From Acidobacteriota bacterium (GTDB taxonomy: Bacteria > Acidobacteriota > Thermoanaerobaculia > Multivoradales > Multivoraceae): a DNA stretch of 64,000 nt. The stretch covers positions 434,001 to 498,000 of the forward strand of contig JAPPCR010000015.1 in assembly GCA_028875725.1 (NCBI GenBank). Direction: 5' to 3'. Positions 11,362 to 19,818 of this stretch are shown here, piece after piece (within the stretch, counting starts at the first letter, position 1; the number at the start of each line of letters is the position of its first letter). The notes under the pieces are model-generated. The model was not told the DNA's origin. It was given only the letters and a program-made list of their open reading frames with translations, and ran no database searches. Made by a program: the position numbers and the translations under genes.

Positions 11362-12993
11362 CTACATCCTGAAGACGGCATAGCCCTTCGCCCCCTCGAC
11401 TGCCCGGCTGTGGCAGGCGGACAGCGACAGGCCGAGCACGGTGCGGGTGTCGCGCGGGTCGATCATGCCGTCGTCGGAAACTCGGGACGTCGCGTAGAGA
11501 CCCAACGAGCGCTTCTCGGCCCAGTGGATGACGCCGGCCGCGCGCTTTCGGTCGGCCTCCTCGTCGAAGGGGATTCCGCGCCGCTTCGCCGCCGCCCGGG
11601 TGACGATCGTCATCACGCCGGCCATCTGCTCCGGACCCATGACCGCGATCTTCGCGGTCGGCCAGATGTACGTGAACCGCGTGCCGTAGGCGCGGCCGCT
11701 CATGCCATAGTTGCCGGCGCCGTAGGAAGCGCCGACGATCACCGAGAGGTGCGGCACGGTCGAGTTGGCGACCGCGTTGATCATCTTCGAGCCGTTCTTC
11801 GTGATCCCGCCCTGCTCGTAGTCGGTGCCGACGATGTAGCCGGTGATGTTGTGCAGAAACAGCAGCGGCACGTCGATCTGGTTGCAAAGCTGGATGAACT
11901 GGGTCGCCTTCTCCGCCGACTCGGAGAACAGCGCGCCGTTGTTGCCCAGGATGCCGACCGGGTAGCCGTGGATCGAGGACCAGCCGCAGACGATCGTCGG
12001 CCCGTAGAGCGGCTTGAACTCCTCGAAGCGGGAACCGTCGACGACCCGCCCGATCACCTCGCGGATGTCGAGCGGAGAGCGCAGGTCGCGGGAGACGAGG
12101 CCAAGCAGTTCCTCCGGATCGAGCACCGGGTCGTCGGGCGGCAGGCTCGGGCCGGGGCCTTCCTTGCGCCAGTTCAGGTGGTGGACCACGTCGCGCAGCA
12201 GGCGGATGCCGTCCATCTCGTCCTGGGCCAGGTAGTCGCCCAGTCCCGAAACGCGGCAGTGCATGTCCGCGCCGCCGATGCTCTCCGGTTCCGCGTCCTC
12301 GCCGGTCGCCATCTTGACCAGGGGCGGCCCGCCGAGAGAGACCATCGCCTGGTTCCTCACGAAGATGTTGTAGTCGCTCATCCCCGGCTGGTAGGCGCCG
12401 CCAGCGGTGGAGGCGCCGAAGACGATCGACACCGTCGGGATCCGCATCTTGGAGAGTTCGGAGATCTCGTAGAAGAGCCGGCCGGATTCAGCGAAGTGGC
12501 CGACCGTGCGCTTCGTCTGCGCATCCGGATCGTCGCCCGTGTTGCCGCGCAGGTCGGCGCCCGCCGACTCCACGAACTGGACGTAGGGGAGCCGGTTGAC
12601 CCGCGCAATCTCGAGACCGCGCATCAGCTTCTTCGAGTTGAACTCGTTGAAGGCGCCGGCCCGCACCGACGGGTCGTGGCCGAGGATCACGCACTCCGTG
12701 CCCGAGATGACGCCGACGCCGAGCACGAAGCCGGAGCCCACCGTGTAGTACGAGTTCCAGGCCGCCAGCGGCGAGATCTCGAGGAAAGGGCTGTCCCGGT
12801 CGAGGGCGTTCGCCACGCGCTCGCGCACCGGCAGCCTGCCCCGGCTGCGCAGGCGGTTCATCGCCTCCGGCCCACCGCCTCCGGCCACCTGCTCGAGCAG
12901 GTCGTTGACCTGGTCGATCTGCTCCAGGATGTCGGCGCGGTTCTTCCTGAACTGCTCCGAGCGAACGTCGACGTTGGATCTGAGAGCCTGCAT
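11362..12993 (-). CDS. Acyl-CoA carboxylase beta subunit (carboxyltransferase), MCC-like
   Basis: 543-aa carboxyltransferase that moves the carboxyl group from biotin to an acyl-CoA. Features of the methylcrotonyl-CoA carboxylase beta family are clear: the early RGRLPVRERV motif, the glycine-rich GASTAGGAYQPGMSDYNIFV segment, SLGGPPLVKMATGE, and the C-terminal YGAGNYGMSGRAY oxyanion region. Length agrees with LiuB-type subunits. The stop is 21 bp before the alpha-subunit start, so the two are co-transcribed. Geranyl-CoA or another branched acyl-CoA is a possible alternative substrate. Confidence 0.9.
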   Translation of the reverse strand: MQALRSNVDVRSEQFRKNRADILEQIDQVNDLLEQVAGGGGPEAMNRLRSRGRLPVRERVANALDRDSPFLEISPLAAWNSYYTVGSGFVLGVGVISGTECVILGHDPSVRAGAFNEFNSKKLMRGLEIARVNRLPYVQFVESAGADLRGNTGDDPDAQTKRTVGHFAESGRLFYEISELSKMRIPTVSIVFGASTAGGAYQPGMSDYNIFVRNQAMVSLGGPPLVKMATGEDAEPESIGGADMHCRVSGLGDYLAQDEMDGIRLLRDVVHHLNWRKEGPGPSLPPDDPVLDPEELLGLVSRDLRSPLDIREVIGRVVDGSRFEEFKPLYGPTIVCGWSSIHGYPVGILGNNGALFSESAEKATQFIQLCNQIDVPLLFLHNITGYIVGTDYEQGGITKNGSKMINAVANSTVPHLSVIVGASYGAGNYGMSGRAYGTRFTYIWPTAKIAVMGPEQMAGVMTIVTRAAAKRRGIPFDEEADRKRAAGVIHWAEKRSLGLYATSRVSDDGMIDPRDTRTVLGLSLSACHSRAVEGAKGYAVFRM

Positions 12994-13061
12994 GCGAGAA
13001 CGCCGCTAGCAGCGGAGCGGCGACAAGAAGTCTGCGTGAAGAGCGGCGATCATGTCAGATC

Positions 13062-14663
13062 TCAGGCCGCGCTGTAGGCTCCCTTCCGCCACTCCTCCAC
13101 CAGGACAAACTTCTGGATCTTCCCGGACGGCGTGAGCGGGAACTCATCGACCCGGTACCAGGCCTTCGGCGTCTTCTGCGGAGACAGGTTCTCGCGGCAG
13201 TAGGTGTGGAGTTCCGCGTCCGAGACCGGGTCGGCCGGGTCGGCGTCGCGGACGAAGGCGCCGACGATCTCGCCCCAGCGCTCGTCCGGCAGGCCCACCA
13301 CCGCGACGTCCGCGACCTGCGGGTGCTCGAACAGCAGCTCCTCGATCTCGCGCGGGTAGATGTTCTCGCCGCCGCGGATGATCATGTCCCTCAGCCGGCC
13401 GGTGATCGTCGTGTAGCCGCGGTCGTCCATCGTCACCAGGTCGCCGGTGTGGAGCCAGCCGTCCTCGTCGATCGTCTCGGCCGTCTTGTCCGGCATCTCG
13501 AAGTACCCGAGCATCACGAGATACCCGCGGCAGCAGAGTTCGCCCGCGTCGCCGATCGGCACGGTGGCGCCGGTCTCGGGGTCGATCACCTTCATCTCGG
13601 TCTGCGGCAGGACCGGGCCGAGGGTGTTCGCCTTGTCCTCCTCGCTGTCGTCCGGCTTCATCAGCGTCACGCCCGGCGACGCCTCGGTCTGGCCGTAGAT
13701 GATCGAGAACTGCACGCCGAGCGTGCTCTCGATCCGCCGCACCAGGTCGGCGGGCACCGTCGCGCCGCCGGAGCAGACGGTGTGGATGGACGACAGGTCT
13801 CGGCTCGCGAAATCCGGATGCTCCATCACGGCGATCAGCATCGTCGGCACGCCGAGGAGGTGGGTGGCGCGCAGCTCTTCGACCAACGCCAGCATGAGCC
13901 CGGGTTCGAACATGACCAGGTTGACCAGGGTCGCCTGCTGCTGGCATGGACCGAGGACGCCCAGCACGCAACCGCCCGTGTGGAACAGGGGCATCGGGTT
14001 GACGTAGGCGTCGCCAGGCTTGACACCGAGGCGTTCGGCGGTGAAGCGCGCGTTGTTCGTGATTCCGCGGTGATGGAGGTAAGCACCCTTCGGGAAGCCG
14101 GTGGTTCCCGACGTGTACTGGATCTGCACCGGGTCGTCCGGACTCACCTCGGGGAGCTCGACGTCTTCGGTGGCGGAGGCCACGAATTCCTCGAACTCGT
14201 CGAACGGGATGATCTCCCTGAGTTCCGGCAGGCCGTCCGCCACCTGCTTGAGAGACTCCTCCATCGGATTGCCGCGGAACGAGCGCAGGTAGAAGATGCC
14301 GGACGACCGCGACTGGCGCAGCACGTACTCGAGTTCCTTCGGCTGGTACGCCGGGTTGACCGTCACCAGGACCACGCCGGCCAGGCCCGCGCCGTACTCG
14401 AGCAGCACCCACTCCGGGATGTTCGGCGCCCAGACCGCGACCCGCTCGCCCTTCTCGAAGCGCGCCGCCAGCGCCCGCGCCACGCGCTCCGCGTCGGCCA
14501 GGAGTTCGGCGTAGGTCCAGGACCGCCGCTCGCCCGGCACGCCCTCGATCAGGGCCACGGTGTCCGGGGCCGCGGCCGCGGCTTCCCGGAGAATGCCGCC
14601 GACGGTCGTCTCGAGAACGGGTGAACTCGTGTCGGCGGGAACGTGGCTCTCGGTCAGCGGCAT
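13062..14663 (-). CDS. Acyl-CoA synthetase (AMP-forming, ANL superfamily)
   Basis: 533-aa ligase that activates a carboxylic acid to its CoA thioester through an acyl-adenylate. The P-loop-like motif YTSGTTGFPKG, the second motif YGQTEASPG, the hinge region TGDLVTMDDRGYTTITGR and the C-terminal catalytic Lys in PSGKIQK are all present. The start ATG at 14663 is preceded by a GAGGAG Shine-Dalgarno; the frame continues to 14732 but without support. It heads the carboxylase operon, so it probably makes the first CoA thioester for that pathway. The chain length of the substrate is not evident. Confidence 0.88.
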   Translation of the reverse strand: MPLTESHVPADTSSPVLETTVGGILREAAAAAPDTVALIEGVPGERRSWTYAELLADAERVARALAARFEKGERVAVWAPNIPEWVLLEYGAGLAGVVLVTVNPAYQPKELEYVLRQSRSSGIFYLRSFRGNPMEESLKQVADGLPELREIIPFDEFEEFVASATEDVELPEVSPDDPVQIQYTSGTTGFPKGAYLHHRGITNNARFTAERLGVKPGDAYVNPMPLFHTGGCVLGVLGPCQQQATLVNLVMFEPGLMLALVEELRATHLLGVPTMLIAVMEHPDFASRDLSSIHTVCSGGATVPADLVRRIESTLGVQFSIIYGQTEASPGVTLMKPDDSEEDKANTLGPVLPQTEMKVIDPETGATVPIGDAGELCCRGYLVMLGYFEMPDKTAETIDEDGWLHTGDLVTMDDRGYTTITGRLRDMIIRGGENIYPREIEELLFEHPQVADVAVVGLPDERWGEIVGAFVRDADPADPVSDAELHTYCRENLSPQKTPKAWYRVDEFPLTPSGKIQKFVLVEEWRKGAYSAA

Positions 14664-14721
14664 CGTTGGTCTCCTCTCGTTCCGGACACGGAATCGTAGC
14701 CGCTTGCTACCCTCCGCGCCC

Positions 14722-15711
14722 ATGACCAACAAAGTCGCCGAGAAAGTCCTCGACTCGCTCTACCGGGTCGTCGTTCCGTTGCCGCGGAATCCGCTCAAGG
14801 AAGTGAACTGCTACGTCCTCGCCGGGGACGACCGCTGGCTTGTCATCGACACGGGAATGAACCGTCCCGAGTGCCGGGAGGTCCTGACCGCCGGCCTCGA
14901 CGAGATCGGCGTGGACCTCGAGAAGACCGACTTCCTGGCGACCCATCTCCACGCCGACCACCACGGCCTGATTCCGGAACTGCTGCGGCCCGGCCGAACC
15001 GCGTCGATGGGCGCCATCGACGCCGCCTCGATGGGTCGGGCCCACGGCGGCTGGTCCGAGGACAGCCCGATGGGCGTCTATCTCAGGCGCAGCGGCTTTC
15101 CGCCCGAGGAACTGGCCGAGTCCTTCAAGCGGCACCCCGGCGCGCGCTTCAGCGGCCGGATGATGGAGTACGCACCGCTGGACGAGGGCGACGTGATCGA
15201 GATCGCCGGCTACCGGCTGGAGGTCATCGACACGCCGGGGCATACCTTCGGCCACATCTCGCTCTACGACCGGGCCAAACGCCTTTTCATCGCCGGTGAC
15301 CACATCCTGGGCGACATCACGCCCAACATCCAGGCCTGGGCCGACGACCACGATCCCCTGGGCCTCTACCTGGACAGCATCGCCAAGGTCGAGGCGCTCG
15401 ACGTCGACCTCTGCCTGCCAGGCCACCGGAGTCTCATCCACGACTTCAAGGGCCGCTGCCGCGAACTCCGTGAGCACCACGAAGTCCGCGGCCAGGAAGT
15501 CGTCGACATCCTGCGCGCGAACGGCGGCCGCAACGCCTACGAGACCGCCAGGGAGATGACCTGGGACATCCGCGCGAGGTCCTGGGACGACTTCCCGATC
15601 ATGCAGCGCTGGTTCGCGACCGGGGAAGCGATCGCGCACTTGCGCTGGCTGGAGGACCTGGGAGAGCTGCAGCGGGAAGACGCCGGCGAGCGGATTCTGT
15701 ACAGCGCCTGA
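14722..15711 (+). CDS. Metallo-beta-lactamase-fold hydrolase
   Basis: 329-aa soluble hydrolase with the metal-binding signature HLHADHHG, later His in GHTFGH, the bridging Asp in AGDH and a final His in PGHRS: a complete dinuclear metal site. Overall it resembles LACTB2-like and glyoxalase II-like members with a C-terminal helical region. It is transcribed away from the acyl-CoA ligase operon across a 58-bp gap, so it may share a regulatory region with it and act on a thioester or lactone. That functional link is inference. The ATG at 14722 is chosen because the longer frame to 14560 runs into the ligase gene. Confidence 0.85.
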   Translation: MTNKVAEKVLDSLYRVVVPLPRNPLKEVNCYVLAGDDRWLVIDTGMNRPECREVLTAGLDEIGVDLEKTDFLATHLHADHHGLIPELLRPGRTASMGAIDAASMGRAHGGWSEDSPMGVYLRRSGFPPEELAESFKRHPGARFSGRMMEYAPLDEGDVIEIAGYRLEVIDTPGHTFGHISLYDRAKRLFIAGDHILGDITPNIQAWADDHDPLGLYLDSIAKVEALDVDLCLPGHRSLIHDFKGRCRELREHHEVRGQEVVDILRANGGRNAYETAREMTWDIRARSWDDFPIMQRWFATGEAIAHLRWLEDLGELQREDAGERILYSA

Positions 15712-15732
15712 CGGCGCCATCGAATCCAGCAC

Positions 15733-15993
15733 TCACTCCAGCGGCGCGATCTTCCCCAGGTCTTCCGAGCGCTGCCCGCGCTTCCAGGCCTGCCGCAGCT
15801 CGGCCCGGTGCAGGTCGGCCCATTCCATCACCAGGCCGAGGGCGCGCGGCGGGAGGCGGCCCTTCAACATGGTCAGCTTCTCGATGCCGATCAACGCAAC
15901 CGCGCCGCCGTATCGGACGTGGAAGTGGGCCGGAGGCGTGTCTCCACACTCCATCTCGACGATGATCCCGTAGAAGCGACTGACTTCATGCAT
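15733..15993 (-). CDS. DUF4160 family small protein
   Basis: 86-aa protein matching the DUF4160 pattern: an N-terminal strand with GIIVEM, then PPAHFHVRYGG with two conserved His, and the GIEKLTMLKGRLPPRALGLVMEWADLH helix. These short proteins usually sit next to a DUF2442 partner and are suspected toxin-antitoxin or regulatory modules; no DUF2442 gene is seen here. It carries an extended basic C-terminus (KRGQRSEDLGKI). Function is unknown. It sits close to a VapBC pair, which fits a mobile-module neighbourhood. Confidence 0.75.
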   Translation of the reverse strand: MHEVSRFYGIIVEMECGDTPPAHFHVRYGGAVALIGIEKLTMLKGRLPPRALGLVMEWADLHRAELRQAWKRGQRSEDLGKIAPLE

Positions 15994-16017
15994 CAGAGCG
16001 GCGGCTCCTCACTGTTC

Positions 16018-16578
16018 TCAAGGGCGATTCCCAAGCGTACCAAGGCCCTCCGCGCCACCGGCGGCTTCCAGCGCCAGGCCCGCGGTCGTCGTGACCTTGG
16101 TGCCGGCCGGGATGTCCTCGGTCACGACGCAGTTCACGCCGATGAAGACGTCGTCGCCAATCTCGATCTCTCCGATCAGGCGACTGCCGGCGCCTACGAA
16201 GACGTTGTCGCCGAGGGTCGGCATCTGGTCCAGACGCCTGCCGGTCGGGGCGCCGATCGTCACCTGGTGGAGCAACGTTCCGTTTCGCCCGATGCGCACG
16301 CCGTTGCCGATCACCAGGCCGATGCCGTGGCTGATGAACAGGCCCGGTCCCATGCGGGCCCCCGGCGCGATGTCGACGCTGTTCAGAAACAGCGACAGCC
16401 GGGCGACGAACGGCCCCACGACCGGGATGCGACGGCTCTTGAACCAGTGGGCAATCCGGTAGAGGACGACGGCCTGGTAGCCGTTCTCGAAGAGCAGCGA
16501 CTCGAGGACATAGAAGGGGAACGGCTTCGTCTTGATCGCGCGCAGACGGCGCGTGTCCTCGCGCAGGTTCTTCAACAC
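16018..16578 (-). CDS. Serine acetyltransferase-like (CysE family) hexapeptide acyltransferase
   Basis: 186-aa left-handed beta-helix acyltransferase. The N-terminus LKNLREDTRRLRAIKTKPFP resembles the start of CysE, and the C-terminal half carries hexapeptide repeats (IGNGVRIGRNGTLL, LIGEIEIGDDVFIGVNCVV) plus the catalytic-type His region FISHGIGLVIG. CysE would make O-acetylserine from serine and acetyl-CoA, but short members like this also acetylate envelope sugars. The GTG at 16578 is favoured because it falls 5 bp after the vapC stop and restores the CysE N-terminus; an ATG at 16611 would overlap vapC. Confidence 0.75.
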   Translation of the reverse strand: MLKNLREDTRRLRAIKTKPFPFYVLESLLFENGYQAVVLYRIAHWFKSRRIPVVGPFVARLSLFLNSVDIAPGARMGPGLFISHGIGLVIGNGVRIGRNGTLLHQVTIGAPTGRRLDQMPTLGDNVFVGAGSRLIGEIEIGDDVFIGVNCVVTEDIPAGTKVTTTAGLALEAAGGAEGLGTLGNRP

Positions 16579-16582
16579 GGGG

Positions 16583-16957
16583 TTACTGGACGATCTCCAG
16601 CTCGGGTACATCCGCAAAGTCGCGCTCGTTGAGCGTCCAGAGCGCGGCGCCCTGAACCAGGGCGCACGCCGCGATCGCGATGTCCGCCTGGCGGCGGCGG
16701 GGCCGCGAGACGACTTCGTAGATCTCGGCAGCTCGGGCCGCGGCCTCGGCGTCGAACGGTACGGCAGCGGCGGCCGGCAGGATCTGCTCCTGCGCCAGTC
16801 GCTCCGCCACCGTTCGCGGTCCGCGAAGCCACTCGTACAGAACCAGTGTGGAGATGCACAAACGGTGGCCGTCCTCAACGAAGGACATCAGCCGGTCAAA
16901 CGAACGGTGAGGAGGAACGAGAGCGTCCACCAGGGCCGAGGTGTCAAGGTGAATCAT
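16583..16957 (-). CDS. vapC: VapC-type PIN-domain toxin
   Basis: 124-aa PIN nuclease. The expected acidic residues are visible: Asp5 in HLDTSALVD, Glu42 in LYEW, Asp92 in RQADIAIA and Asp113 in ERDFADV. VapC toxins cleave tRNA or rRNA; the target here is unknown. The start ATG overlaps the vapB stop (ATGA), the normal antitoxin-toxin coupling. It sits between a glycosyltransferase and an acyltransferase, all on the same strand, suggesting a cassette inserted in that transcription unit. Confidence 0.88.
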   Translation of the reverse strand: MIHLDTSALVDALVPPHRSFDRLMSFVEDGHRLCISTLVLYEWLRGPRTVAERLAQEQILPAAAAVPFDAEAAARAAEIYEVVSRPRRRQADIAIAACALVQGAALWTLNERDFADVPELEIVQ

Positions 16958-17241
16958 CGCCGATCGGAATCGCGGTCCCAGCCGACGCGACGGGATTCGC
17001 GGATCTCACGCAACTCGGCCTCGACCGCCTCCGCCGAGCCCGTCACGTGCGCGCTGCGCAGTCGGCCGAGCACTTCCAGCATCCTGAGCCGCTCGACCTC
17101 GCTCAGCCTGTCGCAACGGGCCGCATAGTCGGCGATCGCCTCGCGAACGATCTGGCTTTGAGGTTTGCCGAGCCGCTCCGCCGTTCGCCGAAGGCGCCGG
17201 ACGGTAGCTTCGTCGAGCGAGTAGGTCGCACGTACCACCAT
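16954..17241 (-). CDS. vapB: VapB-like ribbon-helix-helix antitoxin
   Basis: 95-aa protein with an N-terminal ribbon-helix-helix DNA-binding fold: strand VVRATYSLDE, helix ATVRRLRRTAERL, turn GKPQSQIVREAIADYA. The C-terminal tail, which should bind and neutralise the toxin, is charged and ends in RVGWDRDSDRR. It precedes vapC with an ATGA overlap. A palindrome covers its start codon (17235-17248), which fits autoregulation by the VapB-VapC complex. The gene begins 15 bp after the upstream glycosyltransferase stop. Confidence 0.85.
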   Translation of the reverse strand: MVVRATYSLDEATVRRLRRTAERLGKPQSQIVREAIADYAARCDRLSEVERLRMLEVLGRLRSAHVTGSAEAVEAELREIRESRRVGWDRDSDRR

Positions 17242-17248
17242 AAGGTGG
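17235..17248 (-). promoter_or_regulatory. Palindrome overlapping the vapB start codon
   Basis: CCACC-ATAA-GGTGG is a perfect 5-bp inverted repeat with a 4-nt spacer that includes the vapB ATG. Ribbon-helix-helix antitoxins commonly bind short palindromes at their own promoter, so this is a candidate operator or a hairpin that hides the start codon. Binding is inferred. Confidence 0.4.
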
Positions 17249-17256
17249 CAATACTG

Positions 17257-18216
17257 TCATAACCGCTCCGAACCTGCAGCCTGCGCGTGGTCCTCGCGCA
17301 GGTCGATCCCCGGCGGCGGTTCCATCGGCGCCCGGAGGCCCTCGATCACGCCGCGGAACTTGGCGATCACGGCGCCCTGGTTGCCGCGGACGAGTTCGCG
17401 AAAGAAGGCCAGGAAGAGGCCCGCCGAGAGAAACAAGAGGAACGAGCACCACTGCGCCGGCCCGCCGTAGCGGCGCACGAACAGCGCGGCGCTGCGACCA
17501 TTGAAGAACGTACGCGAGGCCCGGTAGCCGCCGACGGTCCGCGCCACCATGTGGTAGAGCACCGCCCGGTGCGCGTAGTAGCAGCGGTAGCCACGCGCCT
17601 TCATCCGCATGCACCAGTCCGCGTCGTCGAGCGCCAGATGGAACAGCGGATCCCAGAGGCCGATCTCCTCGACGACCGAGCGGCGCACCAGCATCGCGCA
17701 GCCGTTGACGTAGGGCACTTCCTCGTCGCGGTCGAACTGGCCGCGATCGACGTGGCCTTCGCCGCGCTCCCGGGTCATCGACTCGCGGAAGCGGATGCGG
17801 CCCCCGGCGGACCAGAGACGGTCGCGCTCGCCGTGGTAGAGGATCTTCGGACCCACGCAGCCGATAGCGGGACCCGCCTCGGCTACCGCGACGAGTTCGT
17901 CGAGGAAGTCCGGCTCGACCTCGATGTCGTTGTTGAGCAACAGGAGGTAGTCGACGCCGCGATTCACCGCCAGCTCGATTCCCAGGTTCAGGCCGTAGAC
18001 GACGCCCTGATTCTCCTCGACCCGGATCTGAGTGACCTTCGGGTGGGCAGCGGCCACCGCCTCGCTCGAGCCGTCGCTGGAACCATTGTCGATGTGGATC
18101 AACTCGCAGGCGGGGTACGTCATCCCTTCGAGGCTCGCCAACGCTTGCAACGTGATGTCGCGCCCGTTGTAGTTCAGGACGAGGGCGGCAACGGTTGGTA
18201 CTCGTTCCCCAAGCAC
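17257..18216 (-). CDS. Family 2 glycosyltransferase
   Basis: 319-aa GT-A fold transferase, similar to rhamnosyltransferases of cell-surface glycan pathways. It starts with the nucleotide-binding strand AALVLNYNGRDITLQALASL, has the IDNGSSDGS motif, the LLLNNDIEVEPDF metal/sugar-nucleotide motif and a DDADWCMRMKARGY acceptor motif. One C-terminal hydrophobic segment (WCSFLLFLSAGLFLAFF) may anchor it to the membrane. The GTG at 18216 is the likeliest start; the frame continues far upstream only as antisense of the next gene. It is divergent from the beta-propeller gene. Confidence 0.82.
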   Translation of the reverse strand: MLGERVPTVAALVLNYNGRDITLQALASLEGMTYPACELIHIDNGSSDGSSEAVAAAHPKVTQIRVEENQGVVYGLNLGIELAVNRGVDYLLLLNNDIEVEPDFLDELVAVAEAGPAIGCVGPKILYHGERDRLWSAGGRIRFRESMTRERGEGHVDRGQFDRDEEVPYVNGCAMLVRRSVVEEIGLWDPLFHLALDDADWCMRMKARGYRCYYAHRAVLYHMVARTVGGYRASRTFFNGRSAALFVRRYGGPAQWCSFLLFLSAGLFLAFFRELVRGNQGAVIAKFRGVIEGLRAPMEPPPGIDLREDHAQAAGSERL

Positions 18217-18258
18217 GCGGGTCAGCGTAACGCAGAGCCGGCGGGTAACATCCGCGCC

Positions 18259-19806
18259 ATGCGCCGAAATGGACGCCGGCCTTGCGGCCGGCGCGTTCTC
18301 CCAGCCGCCTGCGGCGGCAGCCGGCGGAGACGCCGGCGCACCCAGTATGCGGCCGGTGGCACGCGCGGCCTCCTTCTCGCTGCACTCGCCGTGCCCAGCA
18401 TTGTCGCGGCCGCGCTCGGGCAGTCGGCGGCAGAACCGGCGTCGGGGCCACTCTGGCCCGGCTTCCGTGGACCAGACGGCATTCCCGTCTCGGACAACGA
18501 CCGGCTGCCGCTCCACTGGTCGACCACCGAGAACGTCGAATGGAGCGTCGACGTGCCGGGCTCCGGCTGGTCGTCGCCGATCGTCGTCGGCGACACCGTC
18601 TTCCTGACCACGGCGGCCAGATCGACCGAGGCGACCAAGCGGCCGGAGTTCGGCACCGAGTACAGCAACGAGTTCATGCGCGAACTCCGCGAACAGGGGC
18701 TTCCCTGGGAGGAGGTCCTCAAGCGCCACGACGAACGCTTCATCGAGTTCCCCGACGAAGTCGATCTCGACTACCAGTTGATCGCCTGGTCGCTCGAGGA
18801 CGGCGCCGAACTCTGGCGACGCACCTTCTTCGCCGGACCGCCTCCCGGCGGCCGCCACTCGAAGAACACCTTCGCCTCCGAGACGCCGGTCACCGACGGC
18901 GAGACGATCTTCGTCTACAGCACAGGTCTCGGCCTGTGGGCCTACTCGCTCGACGGCGAACTGCGCTGGGAGCGGCGGCTGGACCCGTTCCAGATCTACA
19001 TGGACTTCGGGACCGGCGGCTCGCCCGCCCTCACGGACGACCTCGTCGTCATCCTGAACGACAACCAGGAGCATCCGTTCCTCGCCGCCTTCTCCAAGCA
19101 GGACGGCCGCGAGTTCTGGCGCGCGGCCCGGGGACGGCTCGCCGCTCCGCACGCCCCGAACCACCGAACCTCCTGGAGCACACCCTTCGTCTGGCGCCAC
19201 GACGAGCGCACCGAGATCGTGGCTCTCGGCCCCTACACCGTGATCAGCTACGACCCGATGGGCCGGGAGCTGTGGCGGCTGACGCGGCACTCGCTGCTCC
19301 CCGTGCCGACGCCTTTCGCCTACGGCGGCCTGCTCTACGTGACGTCGGGCGTTCACGGAGACCAGAACCGCCCGATTACGGCGATCCGCCCCGGCGCCGC
19401 CGGCGATCTCACCCTCGGCGATGACGAGACGAGCAGCGAGTTCGTTGTCTGGAACGACGACCGCGCCGGCACCTACATCCCGACGCCGATTCCCTACAAA
19501 GGCTCCCTGTGGGTGGTCTACGACCGCGGCATCTTCGCCCGCTACGACGCGGCCACCGGGGAACGGCTGTATCGGGCGCGGATCGAGGACTCGAACGGCC
19601 ACTTCACGACCTCGCCCTGGGCCTACCGCGACCGCGTCTTCGCCACCGACGAGGCCGGCACGACGTTCGTGTTCGGAACCGGCGACGAGTTCGAGCAGCT
19701 CCACGCGAATCCACTGGACGAGATGACCCTCGCGTCCCCGGCACTGGCCGGCGACCGGCTGGTCATGCGAACGCGGTCGAAGCTGTACAGCTTCCGGGAG
19801 CAGTAG
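18259..19806 (+). CDS. PQQ-like beta-propeller protein, secreted
   Basis: 515-aa protein. An Arg-rich N-terminus (residues 1-35) leads to a hydrophobic signal segment GLLLAALAVPSIVAAALG, then WPGFRGPDGIPVSD, a common opening of PQQ-repeat (BamB/quinoprotein-dehydrogenase-like) propellers, and repeated blades such as SSPIVVGDTVFLTTA, SPALTDDLVVIL and ASPALAGDRLVMR. No calcium or PQQ site can be asserted, so it is probably a non-enzymatic scaffold or unknown periplasmic protein. The first 27 codons coincide with three tandem DNA hairpins (18274-18337), which explains the odd Arg/Ala/Gly start and leaves the true start uncertain. Confidence 0.75.
   Translation: MRRNGRRPCGRRVLPAACGGSRRRRRRTQYAAGGTRGLLLAALAVPSIVAAALGQSAAEPASGPLWPGFRGPDGIPVSDNDRLPLHWSTTENVEWSVDVPGSGWSSPIVVGDTVFLTTAARSTEATKRPEFGTEYSNEFMRELREQGLPWEEVLKRHDERFIEFPDEVDLDYQLIAWSLEDGAELWRRTFFAGPPPGGRHSKNTFASETPVTDGETIFVYSTGLGLWAYSLDGELRWERRLDPFQIYMDFGTGGSPALTDDLVVILNDNQEHPFLAAFSKQDGREFWRAARGRLAAPHAPNHRTSWSTPFVWRHDERTEIVALGPYTVISYDPMGRELWRLTRHSLLPVPTPFAYGGLLYVTSGVHGDQNRPITAIRPGAAGDLTLGDDETSSEFVVWNDDRAGTYIPTPIPYKGSLWVVYDRGIFARYDAATGERLYRARIEDSNGHFTTSPWAYRDRVFATDEAGTTFVFGTGDEFEQLHANPLDEMTLASPALAGDRLVMRTRSKLYSFREQ
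18274..18337. repeat. Three tandem perfect hairpins inside the start of a gene
   Basis: Three GC-rich stem-loops follow each other: 18274-18293 (8-bp stem, TTGC loop), 18304-18318 (6-bp stem, TGC loop) and 18320-18337 (7-bp stem, GAGA loop). The word GACGCCGGC occurs at both ends. All three lie within the first codons of the beta-propeller gene. They may be an inserted REP-like element or an RNA structure controlling translation. Confidence 0.6.
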
Positions 19807-19818
19807 CGCGTCCGCCCG

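Noticed and set aside
17257..19704. 815-codon minus frame suggesting an extended glycosyltransferase
   Set aside because: Upstream of 18216 it is antisense to the beta-propeller gene and has no domain resemblance.
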